From Acidobacteriaceae bacterium (GTDB taxonomy: Bacteria; Acidobacteriota; Terriglobia; Terriglobales; Acidobacteriaceae), in the NCBI GenBank assembly GCA_027449545.1, contig DAIDLI010000155.1:20270-84269 (forward strand): a stretch of DNA of 64,000 nucleotides. The letters are read 5' to 3'. Below the pieces are notes generated by a model, which was given only the letters and a program-made list of their open reading frames with translations, had not been told where the DNA came from and searched no databases. The position numbers were made by a program, and so were the translations under genes. Below are positions 17,225 through 27,447 of the stretch, in pieces. The stretch's first letter is position 1. The number at the start of each line of letters is the position of its first letter.

Positions 17225-20200
17225 CTAGAAAGTCAGCTTCAGTGAAAACTGGCCGGAGCGGTTGCCGCCGGGCGCGTACAGCGCGCTCTGTCCGCCGTTC
17301 GCTGAACTCTGGTTCCATGTCCCGGTCACCTGGCCGAAGACAGGATTTCCATTATTCGCGAAGAAGCCGTTGTTGAAGGGACCGAAGGCAGGGTGGTTCA
17401 GGATATTAAACAAGTCCGCCTCGAACACGAGATGGAGGGCATCGTGAATAGGGAAGTTGCGCTGCGCGGAAAAGTTCCAGGTCGCCATTCCGAGAGCCCT
17501 GATCACGTTGCGGGAGAAATTGCCCTGCCTGGCCGGTGCCCCGTTTACGCCCGGCGGCGGATCCTTGAACGCGGCAGGGTTGATCGCTTTACCGGCCGGA
17601 TATTGCGGCCCTGTCAGGTACAAGGGCACGCCAGGAACGACATCGGGCCGAATAAGGGCCGCGGCCCCTACTTGGGATGCGTTACCAGCAAAGTCGCCAT
17701 CCACGATATTCACCGGCGGCCCGGACTGGATCGAAATGATGTCGTTCGTAGACCAGTCGCGGGTAAGCGCCCGCAGAAAGAAATTGCTCTTCACTGCCGG
17801 AGGTTGGTAGGTGACGGCCGCCGAGAACAGATTACGAATGTCAAAATCTGCATCGCCACGGTTTTCGTTGACGTTGGCCTGGGTCTCGCCGGGATAGATG
17901 AAGGTTACCCAATTGCCATACGAACCGTCATCGATAGCGTGAGACCATGTATAGTCCACAAGCGCCTGGAGTCCATGACTTAGCTGGCGCTGGAACACCG
18001 CTTGCAATGCGTTGTAGTTCGCGGTACCTGTTTCATCTACCAGCCATGCCTCGGCATAGTTTGGATTTGGGTTGTCGGTGGCCTCAGCTTCCTCAAGCCG
18101 CTTCTCCACGGCGCCGACATAGGATATGGTGAAACTCTGATCGTTGCCCAGGGCCTGCTGCAAGGATACGTTGAATTCCTGCGACCAGGGCAAATTCATA
18201 TTCGGCTGAATGCCGTACAAGGGGAGCCCATTGGTCGCATTGGGCTGCACGTTGACCGGCGCTGCAGCATTTGCTGACCCAGCCGTTGGAGGATAGGTAG
18301 CGCCAAAAATGTAGCTGTCTGCCCCATATGGGTAAAGAGGCTCATCGATAGCTTCCTGGTTGAGCAGCTCCGAGTCGGACAGGCCGTAGAAGATCCCCCA
18401 TCCGCCGCGGAGGATGAGCTCCCTGCCAGGTGTTGTCAGCAGCCTGTAGGCTCCGCCAATGCGTGGCGCGATGTTGCCCCAGTGAGTCGTGTAGGGCGGC
18501 GTTCCCGGCGGAGCATACGCCAGATTGGCGAGACTCGTCAGGCTGAAGCCGGTGATGCCCGGCAGGGGGGTGCTTTCTGTTGTCTGAGGCGCGAAGTCCA
18601 CGTCCCAGCGCAGACCATAGGTCATATTGAAACGCGAATTCACGCGCCAGGTATCCTGGGCATATGCGCCCAGATTCTGGAGCTTGTAGCGCCCAGGAGC
18701 ATAATAGGAATTGACCAGCAAAAAGGGCGTGCCCGTCTCAAATTCCGAAGGAGCAAGGAAGATAGGGATGCTCCAATACGTAGCCTGTCCGTAGTTGGGC
18801 ATCATGCGACGATAGTCAAGGCCGAACTTCAGGTTATGCGCCCCCATCAGCACGGAGAGTGAATCCACGAAGTTCCATTGCCGCTGGTAATTTGTCGCAA
18901 AGTTTCCGTTGGTCTCCGTCATGCCGTCGCCAAAGGCACCATCCACATACAGATTTGCATTCGAGAAGTTGTATGGACCGGGGAAAAAAGTAGGAGCAGG
19001 CGGTGGCGCACCGCCATAGGCGCTGGTCACTTGCGAGGATGAGCTTCCGCCGCTCACGCTATAGTTTGCGCGAAAATCGTCGACCACATGGTCGGACGCT
19101 ATCCATGTCAATCCGGCAGTGGCTGTCTTGGTAATGTCCTTTTCAAGGGCCAGGTCATTGACCTCTGTTGCAGTGATGGTGGCGCTGGACGGTGCATGGT
19201 CGTAGCGGGCAAACAAACTCAGATTGTTGGACAAGTGATAGTCCAGGCGTAGGCTGGCTGCATAGGCATTATAGGGTTGCGAGTAGCTCGCATTGTAGAG
19301 AACGATGCCGGAGCCCGGGCTTGTATCCGTTGCATTTGCGGGGGGCGCAGGAAACATATCTACATAAGGCTGCATGGCGGGTATGGTTCCTGCCCGGACG
19401 CCCTGATCAAAGGTGGTGGCGATTAACTGCCCCGGTTGAACCAAGCGAAGGTTTTCATCGGAAAAGAAGAAAAACGCCTTGTCCTTCAAGATGGGACCGC
19501 CGACCACGCCTCCGAAGTCGTTCTGGATTTCGGGTGCTTTAGGCTGACCGTAGTAATCGTTGAACCAGTTATTCGCATCGAATACGGTGTTGCGCAGATA
19601 CTCGAACAGATTCCCGTGAAAGTGGTTTGTCCCGGAGCTCGTAACGATTCCGATTTGCCCGCCCATGGTGCGGCCGTACTCCGGTGCGAAGGTTGAAGTT
19701 TCAATACGAAACTCTTGCAGGTCATCCACCGAGACCAGTGCCATGGTTCCACCCACGATATTGGTGGCACCTACAGCGCCGGCTCCTCCAGGCCCAGGTG
19801 TTCCCACATTGATTCCAATATTGGCGCTCACGCCATCGATCATCCAGTAATTTTCATCGCCGCGCTGGCCATTGACGACGAACCCTCCCGAGGCGCCATC
19901 ATTCGTCGCCGCGCTTCCCGCGTTGGTATTGACGCCGGGCGTCATATACAGGAGCGACTGAAAGCTGCGGCCGTTCAGAGGAAGGTTCTTCACGAACTGG
20001 CGATCGACCACCGTGCTCACCGAAGCATCCGTCGTATCGATGTTGTTTGCGCCCGCGGTTACTGTTACGGACGAAGAAACGGCGCCAACCTCCATTTTGA
20101 CGTCTTCGGTGATATGGTCGCCGACGTTGGCGATGATCCCCATAAGGGCAATCTGTTTAAAGCCCTGCTTGCTCACCGTGACGTCATAAGTTCCAGGGGG

Positions 20201-20461
20201 GACGGTCGCAAAGCTGTAGTTACCAGACGAATTGGTCGTTGTTGTATTCGAGATTCCGGTTTGAGTGTTGCGGATCATCACGGACGCGTCCGGTATGGTG
20301 GCCCCAGAAGCATCAACGACGTGACCGGAGATCGCGGCTGTTGGCATTTGCGCCATGACGGCGCGACTGGTGAACAGAAGGCAAAGCAGAATGGGGAAGG
20401 CAGAGAGCACTTTTCGGAACACTACACTCGCGTTTGCCGTTGATAATTTGCGCAGATTCAT
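17225..20461 (-). CDS. TonB-dependent receptor, Oar-like (carboxypeptidase-regulatory-like N-terminus)
   Basis: 1078 residues from ATG 20459-20461 (GAGG at proper distance; a GTG one codon upstream is an alternative). A signal peptide ends near RAVMAQ; then a carboxypeptidase-regulatory-like domain (AAISGHVVDASGATIPDASVMIRNTQTG...GTYDVTVSKQGFK), a plug (VVDRQFVKNLPLNGRSFQSLLYMTPGV...NDGASGGFVVNGQRGDENYWMIDGV) and a long 22-strand-type barrel with aromatic C-terminus (FSLKLTF). These outer-membrane proteins take up glycan fragments, driven by TonB. It is divergent from two GH106-type genes, so a rhamnose-containing oligosaccharide is a fair guess as substrate. Confidence 0.93.
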   Translation of the reverse strand: MNLRKLSTANASVVFRKVLSAFPILLCLLFTSRAVMAQMPTAAISGHVVDASGATIPDASVMIRNTQTGISNTTTTNSSGNYSFATVPPGTYDVTVSKQGFKQIALMGIIANVGDHITEDVKMEVGAVSSSVTVTAGANNIDTTDASVSTVVDRQFVKNLPLNGRSFQSLLYMTPGVNTNAGSAATNDGASGGFVVNGQRGDENYWMIDGVSANIGINVGTPGPGGAGAVGATNIVGGTMALVSVDDLQEFRIETSTFAPEYGRTMGGQIGIVTSSGTNHFHGNLFEYLRNTVFDANNWFNDYYGQPKAPEIQNDFGGVVGGPILKDKAFFFFSDENLRLVQPGQLIATTFDQGVRAGTIPAMQPYVDMFPAPPANATDTSPGSGIVLYNASYSQPYNAYAASLRLDYHLSNNLSLFARYDHAPSSATITATEVNDLALEKDITKTATAGLTWIASDHVVDDFRANYSVSGGSSSSQVTSAYGGAPPPAPTFFPGPYNFSNANLYVDGAFGDGMTETNGNFATNYQRQWNFVDSLSVLMGAHNLKFGLDYRRMMPNYGQATYWSIPIFLAPSEFETGTPFLLVNSYYAPGRYKLQNLGAYAQDTWRVNSRFNMTYGLRWDVDFAPQTTESTPLPGITGFSLTSLANLAYAPPGTPPYTTHWGNIAPRIGGAYRLLTTPGRELILRGGWGIFYGLSDSELLNQEAIDEPLYPYGADSYIFGATYPPTAGSANAAAPVNVQPNATNGLPLYGIQPNMNLPWSQEFNVSLQQALGNDQSFTISYVGAVEKRLEEAEATDNPNPNYAEAWLVDETGTANYNALQAVFQRQLSHGLQALVDYTWSHAIDDGSYGNWVTFIYPGETQANVNENRGDADFDIRNLFSAAVTYQPPAVKSNFFLRALTRDWSTNDIISIQSGPPVNIVDGDFAGNASQVGAAALIRPDVVPGVPLYLTGPQYPAGKAINPAAFKDPPPGVNGAPARQGNFSRNVIRALGMATWNFSAQRNFPIHDALHLVFEADLFNILNHPAFGPFNNGFFANNGNPVFGQVTGTWNQSSANGGQSALYAPGGNRSGQFSLKLTF

Positions 20462-20529
20462 CACTACCTCACAAGGAATTCTGATTTCTCTTCCATGGCC
20501 CGCAACTGCCCCTGGGGGCGGGACTGAGC

Positions 20530-20544
20530 ATGAGACGATTCAAA
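20530..20544. repeat. Direct repeat copy 1, possible LacI-type half-conserved operator
   Basis: ATGAGACGATTCAAA, identical to the copy at 20610-20624. The core TGAgaCGatTCA has the outer TGA/TCA dyad and central CG usual in LacI-family operators. It lies 69 nt upstream of the receptor start codon. Confidence 0.55.
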
Positions 20545-20609
20545 TCAATTCCCCAAGCAGCTCATTTGTCGGATGTCAAACAGTTTCTGTTGCCTTGGAG
20601 GAACGGGGA

Positions 20610-20624
20610 ATGAGACGATTCAAA
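20610..20624. repeat. Direct repeat copy 2, possible LacI-type half-conserved operator
   Basis: Second copy of ATGAGACGATTCAAA, start-to-start distance 80 nt from the first; the flanks also agree partly (ATCAATTCC versus CTAATAGG). Two spaced sites suggest cooperative binding upstream of the receptor gene. Confidence 0.55.
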
Positions 20625-21057
20625 CTAATAGGATGGGATTTTATAGAACATTTTCGCCACCTGTCAAGGATTCTCTGCGTCGTGCTCGAAAGAAATCTCG
20701 GACTTTAATCCTAAATTCTTCAAAAACCTTGCACTTGGAAGCGTTTGACTCCCCAGACTCGATGAGATGCGGCTTGGCCATCGGGACTCCTGCCTCTTCT
20801 GCTCGCGTTCGGCTCGATGGGTGCGGCGGCAGGAGATGCTTACCAGCGCGTCCTGATGGCGTTCGGGAGAGGAGCTTCCTTGCTGGATGGCCTTATCGGA
20901 CCCGGAGCCCGCTTCGCCAACTGCGCGGTGCTCGTACGAACATCCACATTCCGCCCTGAAGCTGGTTACAATCGATTCCACGCCAACACAATCCGAAGTA
21001 GGTGGCTGAGCTGGCAATCCTTCAATCTTCCCGCTCGTAGGTTCCGGATCTCTCTCA

Positions 21058-24024
21058 ATGGCTAATATCCAATCTGAAGGGCCGAGGTGCGAATTGTTAA
21101 GGAATCGAAATTTCCAGATTAGGACTGAGATAGCCGTTTTCATTTTCGTGTCCGTCATCGCGCCGGGGCTCTCCCCGTCGGTGCATGCGCAAACGGAGAG
21201 CACTGTCAGAAACGAATTTCGCAATCCGCCCAAGAAGTTCCGGCCGATGGTTCGCTGGTGGTGGCCAGGCGGCGATGTCACCGACCCGGAGATTCGGAGG
21301 GAAATCGGCATCCTCGATAGCCATGGATTCGGCGGCGCCGAGATCCAACCCTTGAATACATTCACCTTCCTCCCGAGTCATTTCGCCTTTGCCCCACAGA
21401 AGCTCTCCGAAGAAGAGTTGGAGCGGGTGAATGACTTTGCCACGCCAACCTTTTTCAAACATGTGCGGGTGGCGGCGGGTGCAGCAAAGGCCCACGGCAT
21501 GTGGATCGACGATACGTTCGGCTCGGGCTGGCCGTTTGGGGGGAGTGCGATTACGCCAGAACTCTCGTCAATCCAGTTGAGTTCTACAGATAATGTTGTT
21601 GTCGGGTCCCAGGGTTTCACTGGGAAACTGAAGATCCCCAAGTTTGAACCTGATCTGATGGAATCGTTGCTGATAAAGGACGGATCGAGGCCAGTTTGGC
21701 CGAAAGGATGGGAGGAGCGCTTCGAGGCACGGAGCAAAGTCGTGGCCGTGGTTGCAATGCGTGAAGATGCGTCGCAGCCGTATCCAGCGCACCGCCCCAT
21801 CATGCTTGACCGCAGCTCAACCGTGGTGCTCACGAATCGCATGCAGCCTGACGGCTTGGTCGATTGGAAGGTCCCCGCTGGTAAGTGGCACATCTTTGTA
21901 TTCCGGCAAATCCCGACGCGCGCAACCGTGGATTTCGTCGCCGGTACGGGGCCGCAACTCGTATTGGACCACTTAAACAAGGCTGCGTTCGAAGCCCATG
22001 CGGCCCACGTCGGTGATCCATTGGTTGCCGCTCTCGGGCCCGACGTGGGAACTTCACTCCGCGCTATCTTCTGCGACAGCCTGGAGGTTCAGGAAGACCT
22101 TTGGTGGACTGACGACTTTCTTGAGCAGTTCAGAAAGCGCCGCGGATACGATCTAACCCCCTATCTACCCGTGCTGCGCGAGCCAGGCTATAACGATCCC
22201 TACTTTGAGGGCGCCATCGGCCCTCCCGCGTATAACGTGACCGGCGGCGATGCGATTCGTGCGGATTATTGGAAAACTGTTTCCGAGCTCATCTTTGACG
22301 GGTTCTATCACCCGTTCGATGAATGGGCAGCGCAGCACCACCTTCTCTCGCGAGTGCAGGCGCACGGATCACCTGGCAATTTGCTCAAAATATATGGCAC
22401 TGCGAGCATTCCGGAAACCGAAGAACTCGCTGGCAACAACACCGTGAACTTCATGAAGCTCGCCTCTTCGGCCGGCTACGATTATGGACGAAAGCTGGTT
22501 AGCAGTGAGAGTTTTGTTGCTTACGGAAATCCCTATCGCACCACGCCGGAGATTGTGATTGCCGACAGCAACAAACTTTTCATCTCCGGAATTAACGAGA
22601 TCATCTACCATGGCTTTCCTTACAAACTCGATGCAGGCCCCAAAGGAATTGGCTGGTTTCCTTTCAAGAGCTACAGCTCACAATTCAATGAGGCCAATCC
22701 GTTCTGGCCATTCCTTGGGAAGATCAACTCATATATCACCCGAATTCAGTACATCGCCCAGACCGGCGCCAGTGATCTTCAGGTCGCCATTTTTCGCAGC
22801 AGCCTGAGCCAGGACGACACAGGACCTGCGCCAGCATCGGGGCCGATGCCGGACCCATTTCCAGGAATCGAAGATGCGCTCACTTCAGCCGGCTTGAGTT
22901 TTGGATTTGTCAATGAGGAGACGCTTCTCGGCGGTAGCACAATGGGCAGAACATTCTCCACCAGCGGAGGCGGGCGCTACAAGGCTATTGTCATTCCTCA
23001 CGAAACCAGGGTTTCTCCGGAGTTGGTGAAGAAGCTGGAATCTTTTGCCAATGCGGGTGTGCCGATCATCTTGATCGGAGGGTTGCCAGGAGCAAATGCG
23101 AGTTTTGCTTCGCTCAAGCAAGACCGCGACCGGATCGACGCGGGACTTGCGAAGATCGCGCGCGCTCCATGTGCGGAGATGTCAGCAAATCCCACGGACG
23201 CTGCCTCCCATCTTGCGACTCTAATCCCCCCTCAGGTGAGCGTTGTCTCCGGTGATGTTCTTCCCTTCCTCAAGAAGTCCATCGGCGCAACCAGCTTCTA
23301 CCTGCTCACGAACCCTAACAGCAGCAGCTCCAATGCGGTGGTCGCATTCAATGAAACCGCCGTGCCGCAGGTATGGGATCCATGGACAGGGAATGTGCAC
23401 GGGACGACCTTCACACGCAAGGATGGGCGCGTGCGTCTCAGCGTGGCCTTGCCGGCCTTCGGATCGGAGTTGATCGCTTTCAATCGTGCGAGCCGGATGT
23501 CTATCCCCGCGGCAAAACAATGGGCGGAGATGAAAAGTGAGCATGTCGGCGCCCGCGGATGGAGCGTTACCGCCGTCGGCGGCTCGAAACAAGGTGTGGG
23601 TATTCACCTGCATCTGCATATGGAGAAGCTTCAAGACTGGCTGAACGTACCCGAACTGCGCACGTTTTCTGGACGGGCAGCCTACACCACCCACGTTTCG
23701 GTGTCGGGGGAAGAACTCAACCATGCTGGGCGCGTGGTTCTCGATATGGGAGAAGTAAAGGATGCAGCGGAGATAAAGGTAAATGGCATCGAAGCCGGAC
23801 AACTCGTCTCCCAGCCCTTCTCGCTGAACATTCGGCCTCTGCTTCACTCCGGGGATAATGTTCTGGAAATAACCGTGGTCAATACGCTCACCAATTTTGT
23901 AAGCTCCCTTCAAGCTCCAAAGAACGCGCTAAGTAGGAATCGTCACTATTTACCCGCATCATCCGGGCTGCTCGGACCTGTCGTGCTCATTTATGAGATG
24001 GGACCCTCGCGAGCAACCCTGTGA
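21058..24024 (+). CDS. GH106-type glycoside hydrolase (alpha-L-rhamnosidase family), copy 1
   Basis: 988 residues. Signal peptide to about residue 44 (VSVIAPGLSPSVHAQ), then the family opening FRNPPKKFRPMVRWWWPGGDVTDPEIRREI (55-84). The catalytic barrel contains GMWIDDTFGSGWPFGG, FCDSLEVQEDLWWTDDFL, PETEELAGNNTVNFMKLASSAGYDYGRKLVSSESF, and a C-terminal beta-sandwich galactose-binding-like part (GRVVLDMGEVKDAAEIKVNGIEAGQLVSQPF). This matches GH106, known for retaining or inverting hydrolysis of alpha-L-rhamnosides in pectin-like glycans. Exported to the periplasm or outside. Its 5' part is nearly identical in DNA to the next gene. Confidence 0.85.
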   Translation: MANIQSEGPRCELLRNRNFQIRTEIAVFIFVSVIAPGLSPSVHAQTESTVRNEFRNPPKKFRPMVRWWWPGGDVTDPEIRREIGILDSHGFGGAEIQPLNTFTFLPSHFAFAPQKLSEEELERVNDFATPTFFKHVRVAAGAAKAHGMWIDDTFGSGWPFGGSAITPELSSIQLSSTDNVVVGSQGFTGKLKIPKFEPDLMESLLIKDGSRPVWPKGWEERFEARSKVVAVVAMREDASQPYPAHRPIMLDRSSTVVLTNRMQPDGLVDWKVPAGKWHIFVFRQIPTRATVDFVAGTGPQLVLDHLNKAAFEAHAAHVGDPLVAALGPDVGTSLRAIFCDSLEVQEDLWWTDDFLEQFRKRRGYDLTPYLPVLREPGYNDPYFEGAIGPPAYNVTGGDAIRADYWKTVSELIFDGFYHPFDEWAAQHHLLSRVQAHGSPGNLLKIYGTASIPETEELAGNNTVNFMKLASSAGYDYGRKLVSSESFVAYGNPYRTTPEIVIADSNKLFISGINEIIYHGFPYKLDAGPKGIGWFPFKSYSSQFNEANPFWPFLGKINSYITRIQYIAQTGASDLQVAIFRSSLSQDDTGPAPASGPMPDPFPGIEDALTSAGLSFGFVNEETLLGGSTMGRTFSTSGGGRYKAIVIPHETRVSPELVKKLESFANAGVPIILIGGLPGANASFASLKQDRDRIDAGLAKIARAPCAEMSANPTDAASHLATLIPPQVSVVSGDVLPFLKKSIGATSFYLLTNPNSSSSNAVVAFNETAVPQVWDPWTGNVHGTTFTRKDGRVRLSVALPAFGSELIAFNRASRMSIPAAKQWAEMKSEHVGARGWSVTAVGGSKQGVGIHLHLHMEKLQDWLNVPELRTFSGRAAYTTHVSVSGEELNHAGRVVLDMGEVKDAAEIKVNGIEAGQLVSQPFSLNIRPLLHSGDNVLEITVVNTLTNFVSSLQAPKNALSRNRHYLPASSGLLGPVVLIYEMGPSRATL

Positions 24025-24049
24025 CTTCAGTCGTACTGCAAGGACATCC

Positions 24050-26959
24050 ATGAATATCAAGCATGATCGAAGCTTCCCGGCAAGAGCTGTCATGGGCGTA
24101 GCCGTTGTCCTCTGCGTCATCGCGGCGGGGATCTCCCCGTCGGTGCATGCGCAAACGGAGAGCACTGTCAGAAACGAATTTCGCAATCCGCCCAAGAAGT
24201 TCCGGCCGATGGTCCGCTGGTGGTGGCCGGGCGGCGATGTCACCGACCCGGAGATTAGAAGAGAAATCGGCATCCTCGATAGCCATGGATTCGGCGGCGT
24301 CGAGATTCAGCCCTTCAACATATTTGTCTTCACCCCCAACCTCCTATCGAAAGAAGAGATGGAGCGCGTGAATGACTTTGCCACGCCAAGCTTCTTCAAG
24401 CATGTGCGGGTGGCGGCGGATGCGGCCAAAGCTCATGGAATGTGGGTCGACGACACGTTCGGGACGGGTTGGCCCTTTGGCGGCGGCGTTGCCATCACTC
24501 CCGAACTCTCGTCCATTGATCTGCGCTCCGCGGACAATATTGTGGTTGGCCCCCAAAACTTCTCCGGAAAATTGACCATCCCCAAATTTCATCCTGATCC
24601 TATAGCTTCCCTGATGAAGATGGTAGGAGCGGAGCCCGTTTGGCCAAAAGGATGGGAGCAGCGATTCGAGGCGCGCAGCAAAATCGTCGCAGTGGTCGCT
24701 ATGCGTGAAGCCTCGCCGCACGCTTCTGCAACAGACAAGCCCACATTACTTGACCGCAGTTCTGCCGTGGTGCTGACGGATCGCCTGCGCCCCGATGGCT
24801 CTCTGCATTGGGAGATTCCCGCAGGCAAGTGGCATATCTTTGTCTTCCGGCAATTTCCCACGCGTGAACCAGTGGGAGGCGCCGCGGGCACCGGGCCGCA
24901 ACTTGTCTTGGATCATTTGAACAAAGCTGCGTTCGAGGCGCATGCAGCCCGCGTGGGCAATCCTTTGATCGCCGCTCTGGGCCCCGATGTCGGCACTTCC
25001 TTCCGCGCCATTTTCTGCGACAGCCTGGAAGTGGACGAGCATCTCTGGTGGACGGACGATTTTCTCCAGCAGTTCAAACAGCGCCGCGGATATGATTTGA
25101 CTCCATATCTCGGCGTCCTGTATGAACCCGGCTACAACAACTATTCGCCCAGCGGCCCGCCGATCTTCAACGTAGCCGGCGGCGACGCAATTCGTGCAGA
25201 TTATTGGAAAACTGTCTCCGAACTCATCTTTGAGGGGTTCTATCATCCCTTCGACGCATGGGCGAGACAGCACGAACTATTCTCGCGCGTGCAGGCTCAC
25301 GGCGCGCCCGGCGATCTGCTCAAGTTGTATGGCGATGCAAGCATTCCTGAAACCGAGGAGTTGGCGGGCGGAAACACTGTCAATTTCATGAAGCTCGCTT
25401 CTTCAGCAGGTTACGATTACGGGCGGAGAATCGTTTCCAGCGAAAGTTTTATTGCACAGGGTGATCCTTTTGGAACCACACCGGAGGTCTTTAAGGCTGA
25501 CACCGACAAACTCCTCATCTCCGGGATCGATGAAATCATCTACCATGGATTCCCTTACAAGTTCGACGCCGGGCCCAGAGGGATTGGCTGGTATCCGTTC
25601 AGCAAATACACCTCACAAATGAATGAGGTCAATCCGTTTTGGCCGTTCATTGGGAAAATCAATACCTATATCACTCGGCTCCAATATATTGCCCAGACCG
25701 GAACCAGCCATCTTCAGGTCGCGATCTTTCGCAGCAGTCTGAGTCAGGATGATACGGGGCCTCCGCCGGCAGCAGGGCCGGTGCCCGATCCGTTTCCGGC
25801 AATTGAAAAGGCGCTTACCGCGGCGGGATTGAGTTTTGGATTTGTCAATGAAGATACACTCCTGCACGGCACAGCAACGAACAGAAGTCTTGTCACCCAC
25901 GGCGGCGGCGTCTACAAAGCCCTTGTGATACCCAATGCAACCAATGTTTCTCCCCAGTTAGTGAAGAAGCTGCAACTCTTTGCTGATGCGCGGGTACCGA
26001 TTGTGTTTGTAGGTGGTTTGCCCGGAGCCAACGCAAGTTTCATGACTCTCCAACAAGACCGCGCGCAGGTCAGCGCGGGCCTTCGTCGAATGAACCGGGT
26101 CTCAAGCACCGGAATATCGTCAAATGCTGTGGATGCCGCTTCGCGGCTCACTGTTCTGATACCACCTCAAGTGACATTCGTCTCTGGCGATGTTCTTGCC
26201 TTTCTCAAGAAATCCATAGGCAAAACAAGGTTCTACCTCCTCACCAATCCTGACGCCAACAGTGCCAGCGCGGTGGTGGAATTCAACGAAAGTGCTGTGC
26301 CGCAGATATGGGATCCATGGACAGGCGAAGTGCGCGGGACGAAGTTCAGCCGGAAGAGTGGCCAGGTGAGTCTCAGCGTGGCATTGCCGCCCTTCGGCTC
26401 CAAACTGATCGCCTTCAACGATGAAAGCGATATGCGCCTCCCTGCGCCGACGCATTGGACGGAGTTGGAACAAGAAAATATCGGCGCGGGAGGCTGGAGC
26501 GTGGATGCCGTAGGCGACTCGGAGCAAGGCGTCGGCGTTCATCTGCACCTGGATATGGCAAAGCTGCAAGACTGGCTCAAGGTGCCCGAACTCCGCACGT
26601 TTTCAGGAACCGCAACGTACACCACACATATTTCCGTATCGCAGGACAAGCTCAAACATGCTGGACGAGCGGTTCTCGACCTGGGGAATGTGAAAGATGC
26701 AGCTGACGTAAAGGTAAATGGCGTCGATGCCGGGCAAGTCGTTATGCCGCCCTTCTCGCTCGATATTCGCCCTCTCCTGCATGCTGGGAAGAATGTTCTG
26801 GAAATCACCGTGGCGAACTCCCTCACGAATTATGTGAGCACCGTCCAATTTCCGAAGAGTCCCCTGGGAGAACGTCCTCATTACCCGCCCGTCTCTTCCG
26901 GCCTTCTCGGCCCGGTCATGTTGGAGTACGAAGCAAGAGCTTCGCAAAGAACCCAGTGA
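24050..26959 (+). CDS. GH106-type glycoside hydrolase (alpha-L-rhamnosidase family), copy 2
   Basis: 969 residues from ATG 24050 (AGGA just upstream), 25 nt after copy 1; the frame is also open from 23993 but that start overlaps copy 1 and has no site. Signal peptide MNIKHDRSFPARAVMGVAVVLCVIAAGISPSVHA. Same domain order as copy 1: RWWWPGG opening, GMWVDDTFGTGWPFGG, FCDSLEVDEHLWWTDDF, ETEELAGGNTVNFMKLASSAGYDYGRRIVSSESF, terminal beta-sandwich. Protein similarity is high throughout, but DNA identity is much higher in the first 200 nt than elsewhere. The two enzymes probably split different linkages of one rhamnosylated substrate. Confidence 0.85.
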   Translation: MNIKHDRSFPARAVMGVAVVLCVIAAGISPSVHAQTESTVRNEFRNPPKKFRPMVRWWWPGGDVTDPEIRREIGILDSHGFGGVEIQPFNIFVFTPNLLSKEEMERVNDFATPSFFKHVRVAADAAKAHGMWVDDTFGTGWPFGGGVAITPELSSIDLRSADNIVVGPQNFSGKLTIPKFHPDPIASLMKMVGAEPVWPKGWEQRFEARSKIVAVVAMREASPHASATDKPTLLDRSSAVVLTDRLRPDGSLHWEIPAGKWHIFVFRQFPTREPVGGAAGTGPQLVLDHLNKAAFEAHAARVGNPLIAALGPDVGTSFRAIFCDSLEVDEHLWWTDDFLQQFKQRRGYDLTPYLGVLYEPGYNNYSPSGPPIFNVAGGDAIRADYWKTVSELIFEGFYHPFDAWARQHELFSRVQAHGAPGDLLKLYGDASIPETEELAGGNTVNFMKLASSAGYDYGRRIVSSESFIAQGDPFGTTPEVFKADTDKLLISGIDEIIYHGFPYKFDAGPRGIGWYPFSKYTSQMNEVNPFWPFIGKINTYITRLQYIAQTGTSHLQVAIFRSSLSQDDTGPPPAAGPVPDPFPAIEKALTAAGLSFGFVNEDTLLHGTATNRSLVTHGGGVYKALVIPNATNVSPQLVKKLQLFADARVPIVFVGGLPGANASFMTLQQDRAQVSAGLRRMNRVSSTGISSNAVDAASRLTVLIPPQVTFVSGDVLAFLKKSIGKTRFYLLTNPDANSASAVVEFNESAVPQIWDPWTGEVRGTKFSRKSGQVSLSVALPPFGSKLIAFNDESDMRLPAPTHWTELEQENIGAGGWSVDAVGDSEQGVGVHLHLDMAKLQDWLKVPELRTFSGTATYTTHISVSQDKLKHAGRAVLDLGNVKDAADVKVNGVDAGQVVMPPFSLDIRPLLHAGKNVLEITVANSLTNYVSTVQFPKSPLGERPHYPPVSSGLLGPVMLEYEARASQRTQ

Positions 26960-27447
26960 AGCATGGATTCGCCGCAGAGCGCATCCGTCCTGAGATCGAA
27001 GCAGTTTGCTGCACTAGCGGATCCGTACGCGCTTCCTGCCCGAGGAGGGGCGGGTAATGATCGCCATCGCGCGGCCTCCCGGTATCGCTTACCGCACTTC
27101 AGGACGCGATCGCTGGATCCTGCGAATCCCGACATCGCCGTCAAATACCAGAATGTCACCAATTTGGTCCCCGTCCCCGCTTCCTCTCCCCAACCCTGGC
27201 CGCTCCTGTTCCAGAACATGTCCCGGTAGCACACCGAGAAATTGAGGTGTCCTCAGGAGAGCGCGCCAGGAAGTAGGGTGCAGTATTGACGCGAATCCTT
27301 GGCCCTCCAGGCAATGCAAAGGGCTGAGCGTGACGTGGTGCCGGCTCGTACCAGCCGTTTGTTAAATCCCAGAACTTCTTTGCTCAAGGACGCAAGCCGT
27401 TCCCAGTCGGCAGTTCAGATCAGTCGGGCGTCATAAATAAAAATCGA
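26960..27447. other. Intergenic region, no gene recognised
   Basis: About 490 nt between copy 2 of the GH106 genes and the promoter of the next receptor. Short open frames exist on both strands but none has a ribosome-binding site or recognisable domain. The stretch 27040-27230 is GC-rich and may be decayed coding sequence; I cannot name a family. Confidence 0.35.

Larger units (their letters stand above)
20462..21057. promoter_or_regulatory. Divergent regulatory region between receptor and GH106 genes
   Basis: About 600 nt without a gene. It holds two 15-nt direct repeats exactly 80 nt apart (20530 and 20610) and the palindrome AATCGATT at 20970-20977. Part of this space (20660-21050) reads as GC-richer, non-coding DNA; no intact gene or known RNA is recognised. 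Confidence 0.55.

Noticed and set aside
20644..20654. TAGAACATTTTC as an additional box upstream of the first receptor
   Set aside because: Only one half-site matches; the second half lacks the TTCT arm.
26963..27229. Possible small gene of 88 codons
   Set aside because: No ribosome-binding site and no protein-like hydrophobic or domain pattern; an overlapping minus-strand frame of similar length is just as open.
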